The notes: generated from the letters alone by a model not told the origin. 64,000 nt of DNA from Thermococcus sp. MV5 (GCF_012027425.1 NZ_SNUE01000001.1:62001-126000), one strand, 5' to 3'. Shown: positions 36,754-46,155, counted from the stretch's first letter. Numbers and translations are program-made.

Positions 36754-37686
36754 CTAAGGTGCTATGATTTTATAAGTCTTGACACTACCATCCCTAAACT
36801 GGACATATATCATATTGTCCTTCAGCTTTATTCGCCGAGGCTTCTTGTCAAAGCTTTTGCATGCTACTTTAATCAAATGTCTGCTTGTGAAAACGCACAA
36901 GCCGTTCCTCCGGTTTCCTTCTTCATTAGCAAGAAAATAAGCAACTGCGACGTATTTATTGTTGGCATCAACCCAGAATCCTGCACCAAGGGCACTGCCA
37001 CCAATGCTCGCAACACGGGCTTTTCTAACCTTGCTCTCTTCGACGAGATACAATTCTCCATTGGTTCTAACCCATAAAAATTTAGTCTCAACATATACTA
37101 CCACAAAATAATATCTGTCTTTGAGAATTTTAACATGGGAGATACTAAAGCCTCTTGGAACTTCAGGACAGAATTTAAAAGTCAAATCTCCAGCAGTGAC
37201 ATTTATCACATATACACACGACTCAATCCCCTGCTCAAAACTCCCATGCTTTACAAGAAGTAAAGAACCGCTCTCATAATATTCAGGTAGGACAAGACCC
37301 CTAAATTTTTTCCTCCACTCTTCACTGAAATTATAACTCAAGAACACCATTGAAGTATCCCCAGCAGGATCACCCGGGTAATAAGCATACAGCAGGATTC
37401 CATCTGAAAGACAAAGATACTCACCAGTAACACCCTCCAATGTAGAATTAGCCAGAATAACATTACCCCCAAGTATAGTGAAATTTACATAGTGAGCAAG
37501 ACGATACTGGTAGTAATTGGCTTTTATTTCAAACGGGCACTGTTTAAGGGAAGTATTATAACTCTCAAAACCATGATTCAATGCATCTTTTAACTCAACT
37601 ACTAGGCCTTTGGGAGAAAGATAAAAAATCAGGAAAGATAAAAATAGAAAAATTAATAATTTCTCCTTCTTTTTCATTGAAACCAC
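36754..37686 (-). CDS. anchored protein, triplicated family member 2
   Basis: 310 residues from the longest start; the MKKKEKLLIFLFLSFLIFYL anchor begins at the second Met (about 37677). It repeats the family segments: GEYLCLSDGILLYAYYPGD, VFLSYNFSEEWRKK, VLPEYYESGSLLLV, and the end GLCVFTSRHLIKVACKSF with RIKLKDNMIYVQF. Starts inside the end of member 1 (13-base overlap) and is separated by 13 bases from member 3. Function unknown. Confidence 0.65.
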   Translation of the reverse strand: MVSMKKKEKLLIFLFLSFLIFYLSPKGLVVELKDALNHGFESYNTSLKQCPFEIKANYYQYRLAHYVNFTILGGNVILANSTLEGVTGEYLCLSDGILLYAYYPGDPAGDTSMVFLSYNFSEEWRKKFRGLVLPEYYESGSLLLVKHGSFEQGIESCVYVINVTAGDLTFKFCPEVPRGFSISHVKILKDRYYFVVVYVETKFLWVRTNGELYLVEESKVRKARVASIGGSALGAGFWVDANNKYVAVAYFLANEEGNRRNGLCVFTSRHLIKVACKSFDKKPRRIKLKDNMIYVQFRDGSVKTYKIIAP

Positions 37687-38606
37687 CTTTTTTGAACTAT
37701 GAGAAATTTCCTCACTCTATCTCCTGTTCTTACGATTAAATTATTTCCTTCAAGTTTAAGTGCATCAACCTCTTCCCCAACATCAACACATCTGCTCCCG
37801 CTCAATTTAGAAGTAAACACACAAACAGTCGACTCATAAGCAACTGCAAGGTATTTCTCACCGGCAAACGTAAAAATTCTTTTTGGTAATTTCACCTTGA
37901 TCCTTCCCATATAATCTCCAGATTTCGTATAAAGAAACAATCCATCAGGGGTAGCTACATAAATCCTATTCTGAAAAATAGTTGCTCCTATGAGTGAATG
38001 AGGTTTTATATCACAAATCTTTCCTAATGATCCGGTGTTGAACTCAATGTAGTAAAGACAAGGATGTGCACACTCATTCGTACGTGGATGTCTGTTTATA
38101 ATAAAAAAGAAAGCATAGTCCCTATCAGCATATGACGCGAGAAGATCAAGAACTGTATAATCTAGATACTTCTCGTAAATTTTTTTCCAATACTTTATTT
38201 TGAGATGATATGAGAAAGTTGTTACTTCTATTCTATCTGTATCTCCACTGTAAACGATGAACCCATCCTTAAAGTAAAAATATCCTATCCACATCACTCC
38301 ATCTGATGTGTAATTACCAATAACGTTACCCTTAGACTCTTTGAATTCAAAGAAACCACAATAAGAGTTTTCTTCACAGATTACTGGGTTTGATATAATC
38401 TGAGCATTGATTTTAACTGGAGGGGTAAACCACATGGGAATATAATCGAGAACCCTGCCATTGACAAGCCATTTTCCACCCAAAGGATAATCAAAGGAAT
38501 TGTTCATGGATACAGGCACTTCAACAATATCTATAGACTCAGAAATTAGGAAGTACAAAAGAAGAAAGAGAACAGGGAATAAAAAGAACGAATAACGTTT
38601 CTTCAT
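37674..38606 (-). CDS. anchored protein, triplicated family member 1
   Basis: 310 residues with an N-terminal anchor (YSFFLFPVLFLLLYFLIS). It is the most diverged of the three: GNYTSDGVMWIGYFYFKDG, TTFSYHLKIKYWKK, and the shared ending TVCVFTSKLSGSRCVDVGE with ALKLEGNNLIVRTGD. First gene of the five-gene minus-strand operon; the intergenic region upstream contains the only candidate promoter. Function unknown. Confidence 0.62.
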   Translation of the reverse strand: MKKRYSFFLFPVLFLLLYFLISESIDIVEVPVSMNNSFDYPLGGKWLVNGRVLDYIPMWFTPPVKINAQIISNPVICEENSYCGFFEFKESKGNVIGNYTSDGVMWIGYFYFKDGFIVYSGDTDRIEVTTFSYHLKIKYWKKIYEKYLDYTVLDLLASYADRDYAFFFIINRHPRTNECAHPCLYYIEFNTGSLGKICDIKPHSLIGATIFQNRIYVATPDGLFLYTKSGDYMGRIKVKLPKRIFTFAGEKYLAVAYESTVCVFTSKLSGSRCVDVGEEVDALKLEGNNLIVRTGDRVRKFLIVQKRWFQ

Positions 38607-38622
38607 GAGTCCTCCCCCCGAA

Positions 38623-38724
38623 TTATAATTTCTTGATATGCTCTATCAATCCATGCGGAATTCTGTGAACTCGATGCATCTGGGACAAAACATCCACCAC
38701 AATGCCTATTGCACCCCTACACAT
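38623..38724 (-). CDS. possible 33-residue ORF upstream of the triplicated family
   Basis: ATG 38724 with GGGAG 7 bases upstream encodes MCRGAIGIVVDVLSQMHRVH, continuing to HGLIEHIKKL. It ends 17 bases before member 1 of the secreted family. The Cys2 start and hydrophobic/amphipathic pattern look protein-like, but it may be the remnant of a larger gene. No family recognised. The rest of the 310-base gap 38607-38916 shows only a TATA-like ATATAGTATAA on the minus strand and AT-rich sequence before the epimerase gene. Confidence 0.25.
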   Translation of the reverse strand: MCRGAIGIVVDVLSQMHRVHRIPHGLIEHIKKL

Positions 38725-38916
38725 GAGGAAACTCCCGTTATACTATATGTAAACGTAACATAAAAACATTCCGTTAAAAGAATAGTCTTATAGGGATATC
38801 GATCAAAGAAGATTATAACCTTAGTACTCATGATCAATAGCACATCTCAAAACTGTAAAGTTCGCACTCCACAAATTATAAATTCACTAAGGAGAATTCA
38901 AAACAAGGGGAAAGCC

Positions 38917-39840
38917 ATGATAAAGGACAAACTCATTATCGTCACGGGAGGAGCTGGCTTTATAGGTTCACACATCGCCGAGGAGCTCAGCAAAGATAAC
39001 GATGTTATTGTTATCGACAATCTCTATGCTGGTAAAATCGAGAATGTCCCACAAAATGTGAAGTTCATTCAAGCTGATATCAGAGATTACAAAAGTATAG
39101 CAGAGCTGATTTCCCAAGCAGATTACGTTTTTCATGAGGCCGCTCTTGTGAGTGTGGTTGAAAGTGTAGAAAGGCCACTCTTGACAGAAGAAATAAACGT
39201 TCTAGGCACATTAAATATTTTAAAAGCATTAAGTGATGGGCATGGAAAATTAATCTTTGCTTCATCTGCAGCCGTTTATGGGAATAATCAGAACTTACCC
39301 CTAAAAGAAAGTGAAAAGCCTAAACCTCTCTCGCCCTATGGGGTAACAAAAGTATCTGGGGAATATTACTGCAAAGTCTTTTATGAGCTCTATGGAGTCC
39401 CAACAGTAAGCTTGAGATACTTCAACGTCTTTGGAGAGAGACAAGGGTATAATCAGTATGCAGGAGTTATAAGCATCTTCATCAACAGAGCTCTCAAAGG
39501 CGAACCTCTTATTATCTACGGCGATGGGAAGCAAACAAGAGACTTCATCTATGTTAAGGATGTTGTCAAGGCCAATATACTCGCAGCTGAGAGCAGTAAA
39601 GCAAATGGAAGAGTATTCAATGTCGCAAAGGGAGAGAGAACAACTATTTTAGAGCTCGCCCTTAAAATCATCGGTGCTACAGAGTCTTCAAGCTCAATAC
39701 TCTTTGACAAGCCAAGGCCCGGTGATGTAAAGCATAGCCAAGCAGATATAAGTGGAATCAAAAAGCTTGGTTTTAAGCCAGAATACTCCCTCGAAGAAGG
39801 TCTCTTAAGAACCATAGAATGGTATCGGGGGAAAACCTAA
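38917..39840 (+). CDS. NAD-dependent sugar epimerase (UDP-glucose 4-epimerase-like)
   Basis: 307 residues from ATG 38917 (GGGG a few bases upstream; a longer ATG at 38830 lacks a ribosome site and adds a non-family extension). Extended SDR: NAD loop VTGGAGFIGSHIAEEL, FASSAAVYGNN (Ser), catalytic SPYGVTKVSGEYYC (YxxxK), RYFNVFGERQ, and GKQTRDFIYVKDVVKANI. Likely acts on UDP-glucose/galactose or GlcNAc in glycan or lipid glycosylation. Its TAA overlaps the ATG of the next gene (TAATG). Confidence 0.88.
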   Translation: MIKDKLIIVTGGAGFIGSHIAEELSKDNDVIVIDNLYAGKIENVPQNVKFIQADIRDYKSIAELISQADYVFHEAALVSVVESVERPLLTEEINVLGTLNILKALSDGHGKLIFASSAAVYGNNQNLPLKESEKPKPLSPYGVTKVSGEYYCKVFYELYGVPTVSLRYFNVFGERQGYNQYAGVISIFINRALKGEPLIIYGDGKQTRDFIYVKDVVKANILAAESSKANGRVFNVAKGERTTILELALKIIGATESSSSILFDKPRPGDVKHSQADISGIKKLGFKPEYSLEEGLLRTIEWYRGKT

Positions 39841-40628
39841 TGAGAAAAATAATCCTTGTCCCCGATTCCAAACTCTCATTTTTAAAACGAAAGACAAAAA
39901 GACTCGTACACTCTTTCTCTCAGAACATCATCCTAGAAGACAACATTATCATCCTCCCTAAAGAAGAGAAAATCAAGAAAGGAACTCTCTTATGTTCCAG
40001 CAGTATAGTAATTGGAAAACGCGTGGGTGGAAAACATTATGATGGCATACTATTTTCGGTTTCAAGAAAATTTAAGGAAGAGGAAAAAATGACGACAAAT
40101 GAGTTGCCATTAGAACCAAAGGAATATCGAGTTGAAGTAGAGGTTAGTGGTGCTGGAAGAGTTGAATTGCCCGGATTCAGACTCGATAATGGAATCTTGA
40201 TTCTCTATATTTTTCCAAAATATGTGTTTCAATTTTCCCAAGCGAGTCTAATGCTTTCAACTTCCCACGATCTCGTCCAAATCACCTTTAATCCAACTCA
40301 ATTTGGTTTTAAAGGTAGAGTTTCACTAAATCTTGAAGATGCTGAAGAAGTGGAAGTGATACTCAAAGGAAATACCACAAGAGAATTGCTCTTCTGGGGA
40401 GATGAAGAGGGCGAATTTGACTATGAGTTTATCAAAGATCCTATTCTACTAATATCTCATGAAAATCTAATCACCCCAAAAGAGCTTGCAAATGCTTTTG
40501 GAAAAGCATCCTTAGTAAGTGGACACGGGGAATTTGAACTCGAAGCTAGATTGAGATATCTCTTGAAAAGAGAAGCTAAAGAGAATATAACATTCAGCGT
40601 ATTTCTGAACCAAGGGGGAATATTATGA
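39840..40628 (+). CDS. GHG-motif family member 2 (soluble)
   Basis: 262 residues from the ATG overlapping the epimerase stop. It lacks membrane helices. The paralogy to the next gene is clear: GAGRVELPGFRLDNGILILY aligns with [20 protein letters not shown], and the ending ISHENLITPKELANAFGKAS plus SGHGEFELEARL matches [19 protein letters not shown] plus [12 protein letters not shown]. No named family; not catalytic as far as can be seen. Overlaps member 3 by 4 bases. Confidence 0.65.
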   Translation: MRKIILVPDSKLSFLKRKTKRLVHSFSQNIILEDNIIILPKEEKIKKGTLLCSSSIVIGKRVGGKHYDGILFSVSRKFKEEEKMTTNELPLEPKEYRVEVEVSGAGRVELPGFRLDNGILILYIFPKYVFQFSQASLMLSTSHDLVQITFNPTQFGFKGRVSLNLEDAEEVEVILKGNTTRELLFWGDEEGEFDYEFIKDPILLISHENLITPKELANAFGKASLVSGHGEFELEARLRYLLKREAKENITFSVFLNQGGIL

Positions 40629-41572
40629 AAATAGTGATCTTAACAGGAAAGACCAAGGCGTTGTATTTTATTCTGCTACTTGGAATGCTGATAGCCATTC
40701 CCATGGGTGTAATAGTGCTCAAAAACCCCGCAATTCCCGAAATGTATCGAGCTGGAATACTTGGATTTATAACTCTCTGGGCTGGTTTAATGAGTTTTGT
40801 CATTTATCGCTCAAGAAAAGGCTTTGAAAAAGTGAAAAAGATTAAAGAAATTATTTCTATCAACGAGAACGAAGTAAGTTTTCTAAAACCCCTAAAAGTC
40901 GGAATTGGTTATTTCGACGCTTACGGCTACTGGAGTTCAAGTGGAAAGAGTAGGCACTACCATGCCTTCAAGAGTTTTATAATGGAGAGAGAAGACACCT
41001 TAAACTCACTAAAACTTGAGACTAAGTATTTTTTACTTGCTATAGCCCAAGATGGAGAGGGAGAAGTGTACCTTCCAGGGATTAGAATTTTGGACGAGGA
41101 GTATAAGGATGTGATTATTCTCTATGCAAACCCGTCCTATGAGGTAAGCTTTCCTCTTGAAAGCTTTGCAGTATCTGCCAATGAAGATTTTGCAGAAGCC
41201 AGAGTAGAGGCAAGAGACTATGGGTTCAAAGTTCTTATCAGTGCAACTCTCTCAAAAGCTAGAAGAGTAAAAGTAGAGCTAATCTCAAAGCGAAGAAGAG
41301 CCGTCAAAGAAATTCTCGGAGAAACCAAAGACGTTGGAGCCTTTGAAAAGAATTTTATGAACGAAACCCTGATTATAGTGGGACATCACGACCTTGTAAC
41401 TCCTCTCGAAATTCTTAAAGCCGGAAAATTCGGAAGGATAATAACAGGGCATGGAAAATTTTTCCTTAGAGTTGCACTGGATATACCATTTAAACCGGAT
41501 ATGAAAGAAGAAATTGAATTTGAGGTGTTTCCAGAGAAAGAAGAAAAGGAAGTCACTTCTTGGGGACTTTAA
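40625..41572 (+). CDS. membrane protein, GHG-motif family member 3
   Basis: 315 residues with two N-terminal membrane helices (about 11-30 and 38-58), the same layout as member 1 at 29396, then a beta-rich soluble region and the C-terminal motif [15 protein letters not shown]. Its ATG overlaps the previous stop (ATGA). The 3' end overlaps the convergent prefoldin gene by 20 bases. Members 2 and 3 are a tandem pair, possibly a membrane-bound and a soluble partner. Function unknown. Confidence 0.68.
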   Translation: MKIVILTGKTKALYFILLLGMLIAIPMGVIVLKNPAIPEMYRAGILGFITLWAGLMSFVIYRSRKGFEKVKKIKEIISINENEVSFLKPLKVGIGYFDAYGYWSSSGKSRHYHAFKSFIMEREDTLNSLKLETKYFLLAIAQDGEGEVYLPGIRILDEEYKDVIILYANPSYEVSFPLESFAVSANEDFAEARVEARDYGFKVLISATLSKARRVKVELISKRRRAVKEILGETKDVGAFEKNFMNETLIIVGHHDLVTPLEILKAGKFGRIITGHGKFFLRVALDIPFKPDMKEEIEFEVFPEKEEKEVTSWGL

Positions 41573-41996
41573 ACCCCATAGCTTGCTCTTGTTGTAATTT
41601 CTGAGCCTTTTGAGTCAAGTTCTGGAGTTTCCCCTCAAGTTGCTGAAGAGCTTCTTGGGTCTTTTTTATCGCCTCATCATATTCTCTAATTCTTTCATCC
41701 AAGTACGTGATTGCATCATTAATGCTCTTTTCGATTGCGTAACCAGAACCTACACTGACAATTGCATTGTTCTTGTCTTCTATTCTTCCTTTCAGAAATG
41801 AACCTGCACCTATTGGAACTAGAATCTCTGGATTTTCTTCTTCAATATTCTTTAGCCCTTCAAGTGTCTCTTTCACAGCTTGGAATTCATTCCTTCCAAG
41901 GGTTAGAAGTTCAAGGTTTTGGGCCAAAAGCTGTGCTTGTGCCTGTAAAAGCTGATACTCATAAGCCAACCTCTCAAGTTGTTCCCTACTCTCCAT
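41553..41996 (-). CDS. pfdA: prefoldin subunit alpha
   Basis: 147 residues from ATG 41996 (GGTGG upstream). Typical prefoldin layout: N-terminal coil ([20 protein letters not shown]), central hairpin [19 protein letters not shown] with [12 protein letters not shown], and a C-terminal coil ([20 protein letters not shown]). It forms the alpha2beta4 jellyfish that delivers unfolded proteins to the thermosome. Last gene of the L39e-L31e-aIF6-L18a-pfdA operon, an order common in Thermococcales. Confidence 0.95.
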   Translation of the reverse strand: MESREQLERLAYEYQLLQAQAQLLAQNLELLTLGRNEFQAVKETLEGLKNIEEENPEILVPIGAGSFLKGRIEDKNNAIVSVGSGYAIEKSINDAITYLDERIREYDEAIKKTQEALQQLEGKLQNLTQKAQKLQQEQAMGFKVPKK

Positions 41997-42058
41997 TTTC
42001 ACCACCAAAGAGAATAACTAAAGAAGTTTTTAAGGGTGTTGGTAAAAAAGATAAAACA

Positions 42059-42295
42059 TCAAGCAAGTTCCAAGCTGAGTCTCTTAACGATTGGGTTCTC
42101 AGCTTCCTCTGGCTTTATCTCTTCGATGCTCTCTATGACAATCTTTGACCTCTTAACACGGTGTTTACTTCCAATTTCTGAAAAAACAAGTTCGTTAATG
42201 TCTTCTGCCTTTAAGGCTCTGTATTCCTTGGTGAACTTAAATTTTCTCCCTTCCTTTTCAAAGATTCCCTTAACGCGAAACACTTTAACCTCCAT
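42059..42295 (-). CDS. rpl18a: 50S ribosomal protein L18a (LX)
   Basis: 78 residues, the expected size for archaeal LX/L20e. It begins [20 protein letters not shown] and contains [23 protein letters not shown]. Located between aIF6 and prefoldin alpha, its normal place in euryarchaeal genomes. Confidence 0.93.
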   Translation of the reverse strand: MEVKVFRVKGIFEKEGRKFKFTKEYRALKAEDINELVFSEIGSKHRVKRSKIVIESIEEIKPEEAENPIVKRLSLELA

Positions 42296-42301
42296 TGCCC
42301 C

Positions 42302-42988
42302 TCACCCCAAAAATCCTAATGCTTCCTCAATCTTAACTATTTCAGGACCAGTTGTAAGGTGACCAACGACAACACCAAAGGAATTTGCAATCATGCATGA
42401 GCCCACAAAGGGCACACCCATGTTGGCAGTTCCAACATAAAAATCAACTTTAAAGAGATCTTCGAGCCATTCGAGCTCTTCATCAGTAGCCTCCGGGTGG
42501 ATCAATCCACCTTTGTTGGTGACGATTCCAACGCTTCCAATGGCATGATAGTTCGCTATTATTCCTCTTTCCACTTCAACATCAAATATGTCTTCAAACT
42601 GTTTTGCTTCTTCCCTTGTGAACTTTGCACTAATTAGAGCAGCTTTATCATTCACAAGGATCAAGTTTCCAAAGGCAGTTAACTTACTTAAGATTGGTTC
42701 CACACTAACATCGAAACCATTTTCTCGTAGAGTAGTTCTAATTCTCTCAAGTTCTGTATCCCAGATATAGTAAGGGACAACAATTGCCCTTGAGTTGGCA
42801 ACGGCGAAGATGCCAACTATTCTGGATTTCATTATGCTCGTCTCTATGATGGGAACCCTTAAAACTTCCCTTAACACATCAAGCTTCTTTTCTTGAAGGC
42901 CCTCTCTGATCAGGGCAAACTTATCACTAGCTAACCCAAAAACTCCAAGGTACGGTGAATTCTCAAAGTCAAGTCTCTCAATATGCAT
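42302..42988 (-). CDS. eif6: translation initiation factor 6 (ribosome anti-association)
   Basis: 228 residues from ATG 42988. The pentein fold is seen as five repeats, for example YLGVFGLASDKFALI, IIANYHAIGSVGIVTNKGGLI and VPFVGSCMIANSFGVVVGHL. aIF6 binds the 50S subunit at the L24e/L14 region and keeps subunits apart until they are ready. A 6-base gap to L18a shows co-transcription. Confidence 0.96.
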   Translation of the reverse strand: MHIERLDFENSPYLGVFGLASDKFALIREGLQEKKLDVLREVLRVPIIETSIMKSRIVGIFAVANSRAIVVPYYIWDTELERIRTTLRENGFDVSVEPILSKLTAFGNLILVNDKAALISAKFTREEAKQFEDIFDVEVERGIIANYHAIGSVGIVTNKGGLIHPEATDEELEWLEDLFKVDFYVGTANMGVPFVGSCMIANSFGVVVGHLTTGPEIVKIEEALGFLG

Positions 42989-43028
42989 CTTCACACCCTC
43001 GGCCTTCCCTCATTGGAAAATATAAGAA

Positions 43029-43289
43029 TCAAGCAAGGTGGACCTCAGCCACCTTAACGCCTTCTCTTTCCTCAATAGTGACCTTAACACGGAGCTTGCT
43101 TGGTGGCTTTTCTATTCCGCGCTCCCAGATCTTCTCGTTAACATCTGTACCTATAATAACCTCATCTGCCTTTGTGTGTCTTGCTACAAACTCTCTAACG
43201 TAGCGAGCAGCTCTTGGTGCTCTCTTCCATCTTGGAACTATTTTTATGATCTTTCTAATTGGGACTACGTAAACTCTCTCCTCTGCCAT
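43029..43289 (-). CDS. rpl31e: 50S ribosomal protein L31e
   Basis: 86 residues, complete. The family core [20 protein letters not shown] and [20 protein letters not shown] is clear. It lies 6 bases downstream of L39e and upstream of aIF6. Confidence 0.96.
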   Translation of the reverse strand: MAEERVYVVPIRKIIKIVPRWKRAPRAARYVREFVARHTKADEVIIGTDVNEKIWERGIEKPPSKLRVKVTIEEREGVKVAEVHLA

Positions 43290-43295
43290 CTCTCA

Positions 43296-43451
43296 TCACT
43301 CCTTAAGCTTTGTTCTCCTCCAATATCTCCTCTTGGGATGAGTTAGGACTTTTCTATTTGTCTTTACAATAACCCACACAGGGACTCTCCTATTTTGCTT
43401 AGCTGCCTTTGCTAACCGAAGCTTTTTCGCCACAGGCTTGTTCCTTGCCAT
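43296..43451 (-). CDS. rpl39e: 50S ribosomal protein L39e
   Basis: 51 residues, the normal length: [20 protein letters not shown], continuing to [11 protein letters not shown]. Very basic, lines the exit tunnel. GGAGGGAT lies 5-6 bases before the ATG. It is the first gene of the ribosomal/aIF6/prefoldin operon. Confidence 0.95.
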   Translation of the reverse strand: MARNKPVAKKLRLAKAAKQNRRVPVWVIVKTNRKVLTHPKRRYWRRTKLKE

Positions 43452-43487
43452 TCTTAATCCCTCCTTAATTTGTGAACGTGAAAATAT

Positions 43488-43505
43488 GCCGGACTAATGG
43501 CCGGC
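43488..43505. promoter_or_regulatory. inverted repeat at the predicted start of the L39e operon mRNA
   Basis: GCCGG-8 bases-CCGGC is unusually GC-rich for this gap. The likely TATA box (TTTAAATA, 43519-43526 on the minus strand) predicts transcription starting near 43496, within the repeat. It could be a DNA operator or a 5'-end RNA hairpin of the operon. Confidence 0.4.
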
Positions 43506-43659
43506 TTAGCACAAGCGTATTTAAATTTTTGCTTTCACTCACATTCAAAAATTATAAGGTTAAAAAGCTTTTGATTAAGCTCTTATCCTTGCCTTAAAAA
43601 TTACCCTCCTACCCAAATGGTAAAATTTGAAAAATGCCAAAAACAAAAAGAATGTAAAT

Positions 43660-44862
43660 TTATGCGTCCTCTCCAAGCTCCTCTACTGGCAATTTCATTC
43701 TTGAAACAGTGATCAAGATCAATATGCCCAATAGTGGCATGAGGGCTAGTTCTCCAAGTGCTAATGTCTCACTTTGCCTTGCAAGTGCTTCTGTTATAGA
43801 GGGAGCCACTGCATTAGCTGAATTAGAGATTAATCCCAATGCAAAGGAAGCTCTTGGGTATATGCTCCTCGGATATGTAGCAGGAGCAGACGTCCAAAAG
43901 GCTGGTCCTGTCCCTTGGAGGGCCCCTATAAGCCATACTGAAGCCAAAGCTAAAGAGTAACTCCCATCAAGCATGGCTTTTGAGTAAATCACTAAACCTA
44001 CAAAAGATATTGCATAAGAGAGTATCATCACATGTACAATCGCGTTGAAAAGTCCCCTAGCAGTAGTGTTTCTTTTAGAAAGCTGAAATCCGACAAAGCC
44101 CATAATTATTGACCAAAGAGCCTTCGAGATATTCAAAGTCGTGCTTAGGTTTGCCACTTGGCTTTTGTTCCATCCAAGCGCATAAGCTAGAGATGATGAA
44201 AAACCAACTATTGTGAAAATCACCCACAAGGCAGGGAAAAATGTAAATCCAAGCACCCAAGTAAATTTCATGCTCCAAATGTTAACTTTTGTACTTTTTT
44301 CGCTTTTATGAACTATCTCAAAGTCTTCCGTAAACAACCACCATACTAAAAGAACAGCATACATTACAACAACAGTCACCAAAAATGCTGATTTCCAGCC
44401 AAGAGCGTTTACCAAATATTTGGCACTCATTGAACCAAAAACACCGCCCCAAAAGATTCCAGAGAGAATTATACCTTTAGCAAATGGTCTCTCAGCCACG
44501 AAGTAGTTAGCTATCTGTGTACTAAATAGAGGCACTAAACTCACGACGAAACCCTGAATAAATCTTAGAACCACAACTAGATACCAATTTCCAACATAAG
44601 GAATCAAAGCTTGCGGTATTGCGGCGAAACTAAGTGCTATAGCAACACTTCTCTTAAAACTACCCTCATAAAGTTTTGTGTGACCTAAAAGAAATGCTAT
44701 AAAGAGACCAAAGACATAGGCTACATGTTGAAGATCATAAGCCTCTCCACTTATTCCAAAGTGAGATATTATATCAGGTTTAGCTACACTCATCATACTC
44801 AGTGTTCCAAATCCAGCTGTCATTACAAGTGTATTCAGGATTACAGATTTCCAACGTTTCAT
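43660..44862 (-). CDS. major facilitator superfamily transporter
   Basis: 400 residues, about 12 membrane helices. Starts MKRWKSVILNTLVMTAGFGT; the region RFIQGFVVSLVPLFSTQI and the linker around HKSEKSTKV fit the MFS two-bundle design. It lies directly downstream of the proline dehydrogenase genes with 129 bases between, on the same strand, so it may import proline, hydroxyproline or another amino acid. The substrate is inferred from position only. Confidence 0.75.
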   Translation of the reverse strand: MKRWKSVILNTLVMTAGFGTLSMMSVAKPDIISHFGISGEAYDLQHVAYVFGLFIAFLLGHTKLYEGSFKRSVAIALSFAAIPQALIPYVGNWYLVVVLRFIQGFVVSLVPLFSTQIANYFVAERPFAKGIILSGIFWGGVFGSMSAKYLVNALGWKSAFLVTVVVMYAVLLVWWLFTEDFEIVHKSEKSTKVNIWSMKFTWVLGFTFFPALWVIFTIVGFSSSLAYALGWNKSQVANLSTTLNISKALWSIIMGFVGFQLSKRNTTARGLFNAIVHVMILSYAISFVGLVIYSKAMLDGSYSLALASVWLIGALQGTGPAFWTSAPATYPRSIYPRASFALGLISNSANAVAPSITEALARQSETLALGELALMPLLGILILITVSRMKLPVEELGEDA

Positions 44863-44991
44863 TTTATCACCTCACGACTTTCCGATGAGCAACACAAGGG
44901 GAATAAGGATTACACCATTCCTACTGAACAGGTTTAAATTTAAAAATCTTTTCACGCAAACAAATCTTAAGAAAAAGAGGATAAAGAGGAC

Positions 44992-46155
44992 TCAACCAAT
45001 CTGGAAGGCCGTACTTCTAAGTTCTCCTCTTTCAAAGCGGTGTGGATCGTACCAGTCCCAATCTAAAGGTACTTTTGTCCTTCCTTTAGCTATGAGACCA
45101 GCCATTGCCTCTCCCACACCGGGTGCCATCATGAACCCATGGCCACTGAAACCAGCGGCGATATAAAACCCGTTTATATGGTTTATTTTGCCTATTGCAG
45201 GGTTGCTATCAGGAGTCTTTGCATAAAACCCTGCCCACTGTCTTAATATGTGGACATATTTAAGTGCCGGGATTATACGAGTAGCCCATTTGAGCACTCC
45301 TCTCAGAAAGTCGTAAGTGGGTGTCATGTCATAAGTGGGGCCGTGCTCTATTCCTGTTCCACAAAGAACTCCGCCATCTTCTCCATCTTGAATTACATAA
45401 GAATCATTCCATGCTGGCGGGCATACTAAGGGCTCAATTTGGCCTTCTTTAAGAGGTTCAGTCTTCACAAGTTGATGTTTGTAGGGTTTTATTGGAATGA
45501 ATTCCTTACCCAAACCGGCCATTTCATTTATTATTGGGGCCCATGCGTTAGCTGCATTTACTATTACATCCGCTTTTATAATACCCCTGTTAGTTTTTAC
45601 TCCTCGGACTTCTTTATTCTCAACGATGACATCGGTTACTTCTGTGTATTCATAGATCTCAGCACCCAACTCCCTAGCCTTTCTTGCAAAGGCAAAAACA
45701 GTTTTAAATGGATTGGCCTTTCCATCGGTAGGATTCCATTGACCTGCCAAGAATTCATCAGCATTTAGTAAGGGCACTATTTCTTTCGCTTCTTCCGGTG
45801 TTATAAGCCTCGTGGGGACACCAAACTTATTGTGAAGTTCTATATTTTGCTTAAAAGCTTCAACTTCTTCCTCTGTTGTGGCGAGGAAAAGATACCCAGT
45901 TTGCTTGAAATTCACATCATATTCCAGCTCTTCACTTAACCGTTTCCATCTTTCAACATTATATTTTTGAAGCCTTATGTTGGCTTCATCAGTGAATTGC
46001 TGTCTAATCCCAGTGGCACATCTAAACGTGGACCCACTCCCTAAGTAACCTTTTTCTATAAGAACAACGTCAACACCAAGTTTAGCAAGATGATAAGCTA
46101 TCGATGTACCAGTACTTCCTCCACCTATGACAATAACTTCTGCTTTACTCTTCAT
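44992..46155 (-). CDS. pdhB: FAD-dependent proline dehydrogenase beta subunit
   Basis: 387 residues, DAO/sarcosine-oxidase-like flavoprotein. FAD loop VIVIGGGSTGTSIAYHLAKLG, then GSGSTFRCATGIRQQFTDEA, and the C-terminal HILRQWAGFYAKTPDSNPAI and GFYIAAGFSGHGFMMAPGVG. It matches the catalytic beta subunit of the four-subunit dye-linked L-proline dehydrogenase of Thermococcus (order pdhA-pdhF-pdhX-pdhB, the order found here). Because a racemase/epimerase is nearby, D-hydroxyproline as substrate is also possible. Start overlaps pdhX by 11 bases. Confidence 0.82.
   Translation of the reverse strand: MKSKAEVIVIGGGSTGTSIAYHLAKLGVDVVLIEKGYLGSGSTFRCATGIRQQFTDEANIRLQKYNVERWKRLSEELEYDVNFKQTGYLFLATTEEEVEAFKQNIELHNKFGVPTRLITPEEAKEIVPLLNADEFLAGQWNPTDGKANPFKTVFAFARKARELGAEIYEYTEVTDVIVENKEVRGVKTNRGIIKADVIVNAANAWAPIINEMAGLGKEFIPIKPYKHQLVKTEPLKEGQIEPLVCPPAWNDSYVIQDGEDGGVLCGTGIEHGPTYDMTPTYDFLRGVLKWATRIIPALKYVHILRQWAGFYAKTPDSNPAIGKINHINGFYIAAGFSGHGFMMAPGVGEAMAGLIAKGRTKVPLDWDWYDPHRFERGELRSTAFQIG

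Noticed and set aside
38830-38916. Extended N-terminus of the sugar epimerase
   Set aside because: The extra 29 residues precede the conserved NAD-binding beta strand and lack a ribosome site; ATG 38917 fits the family start.
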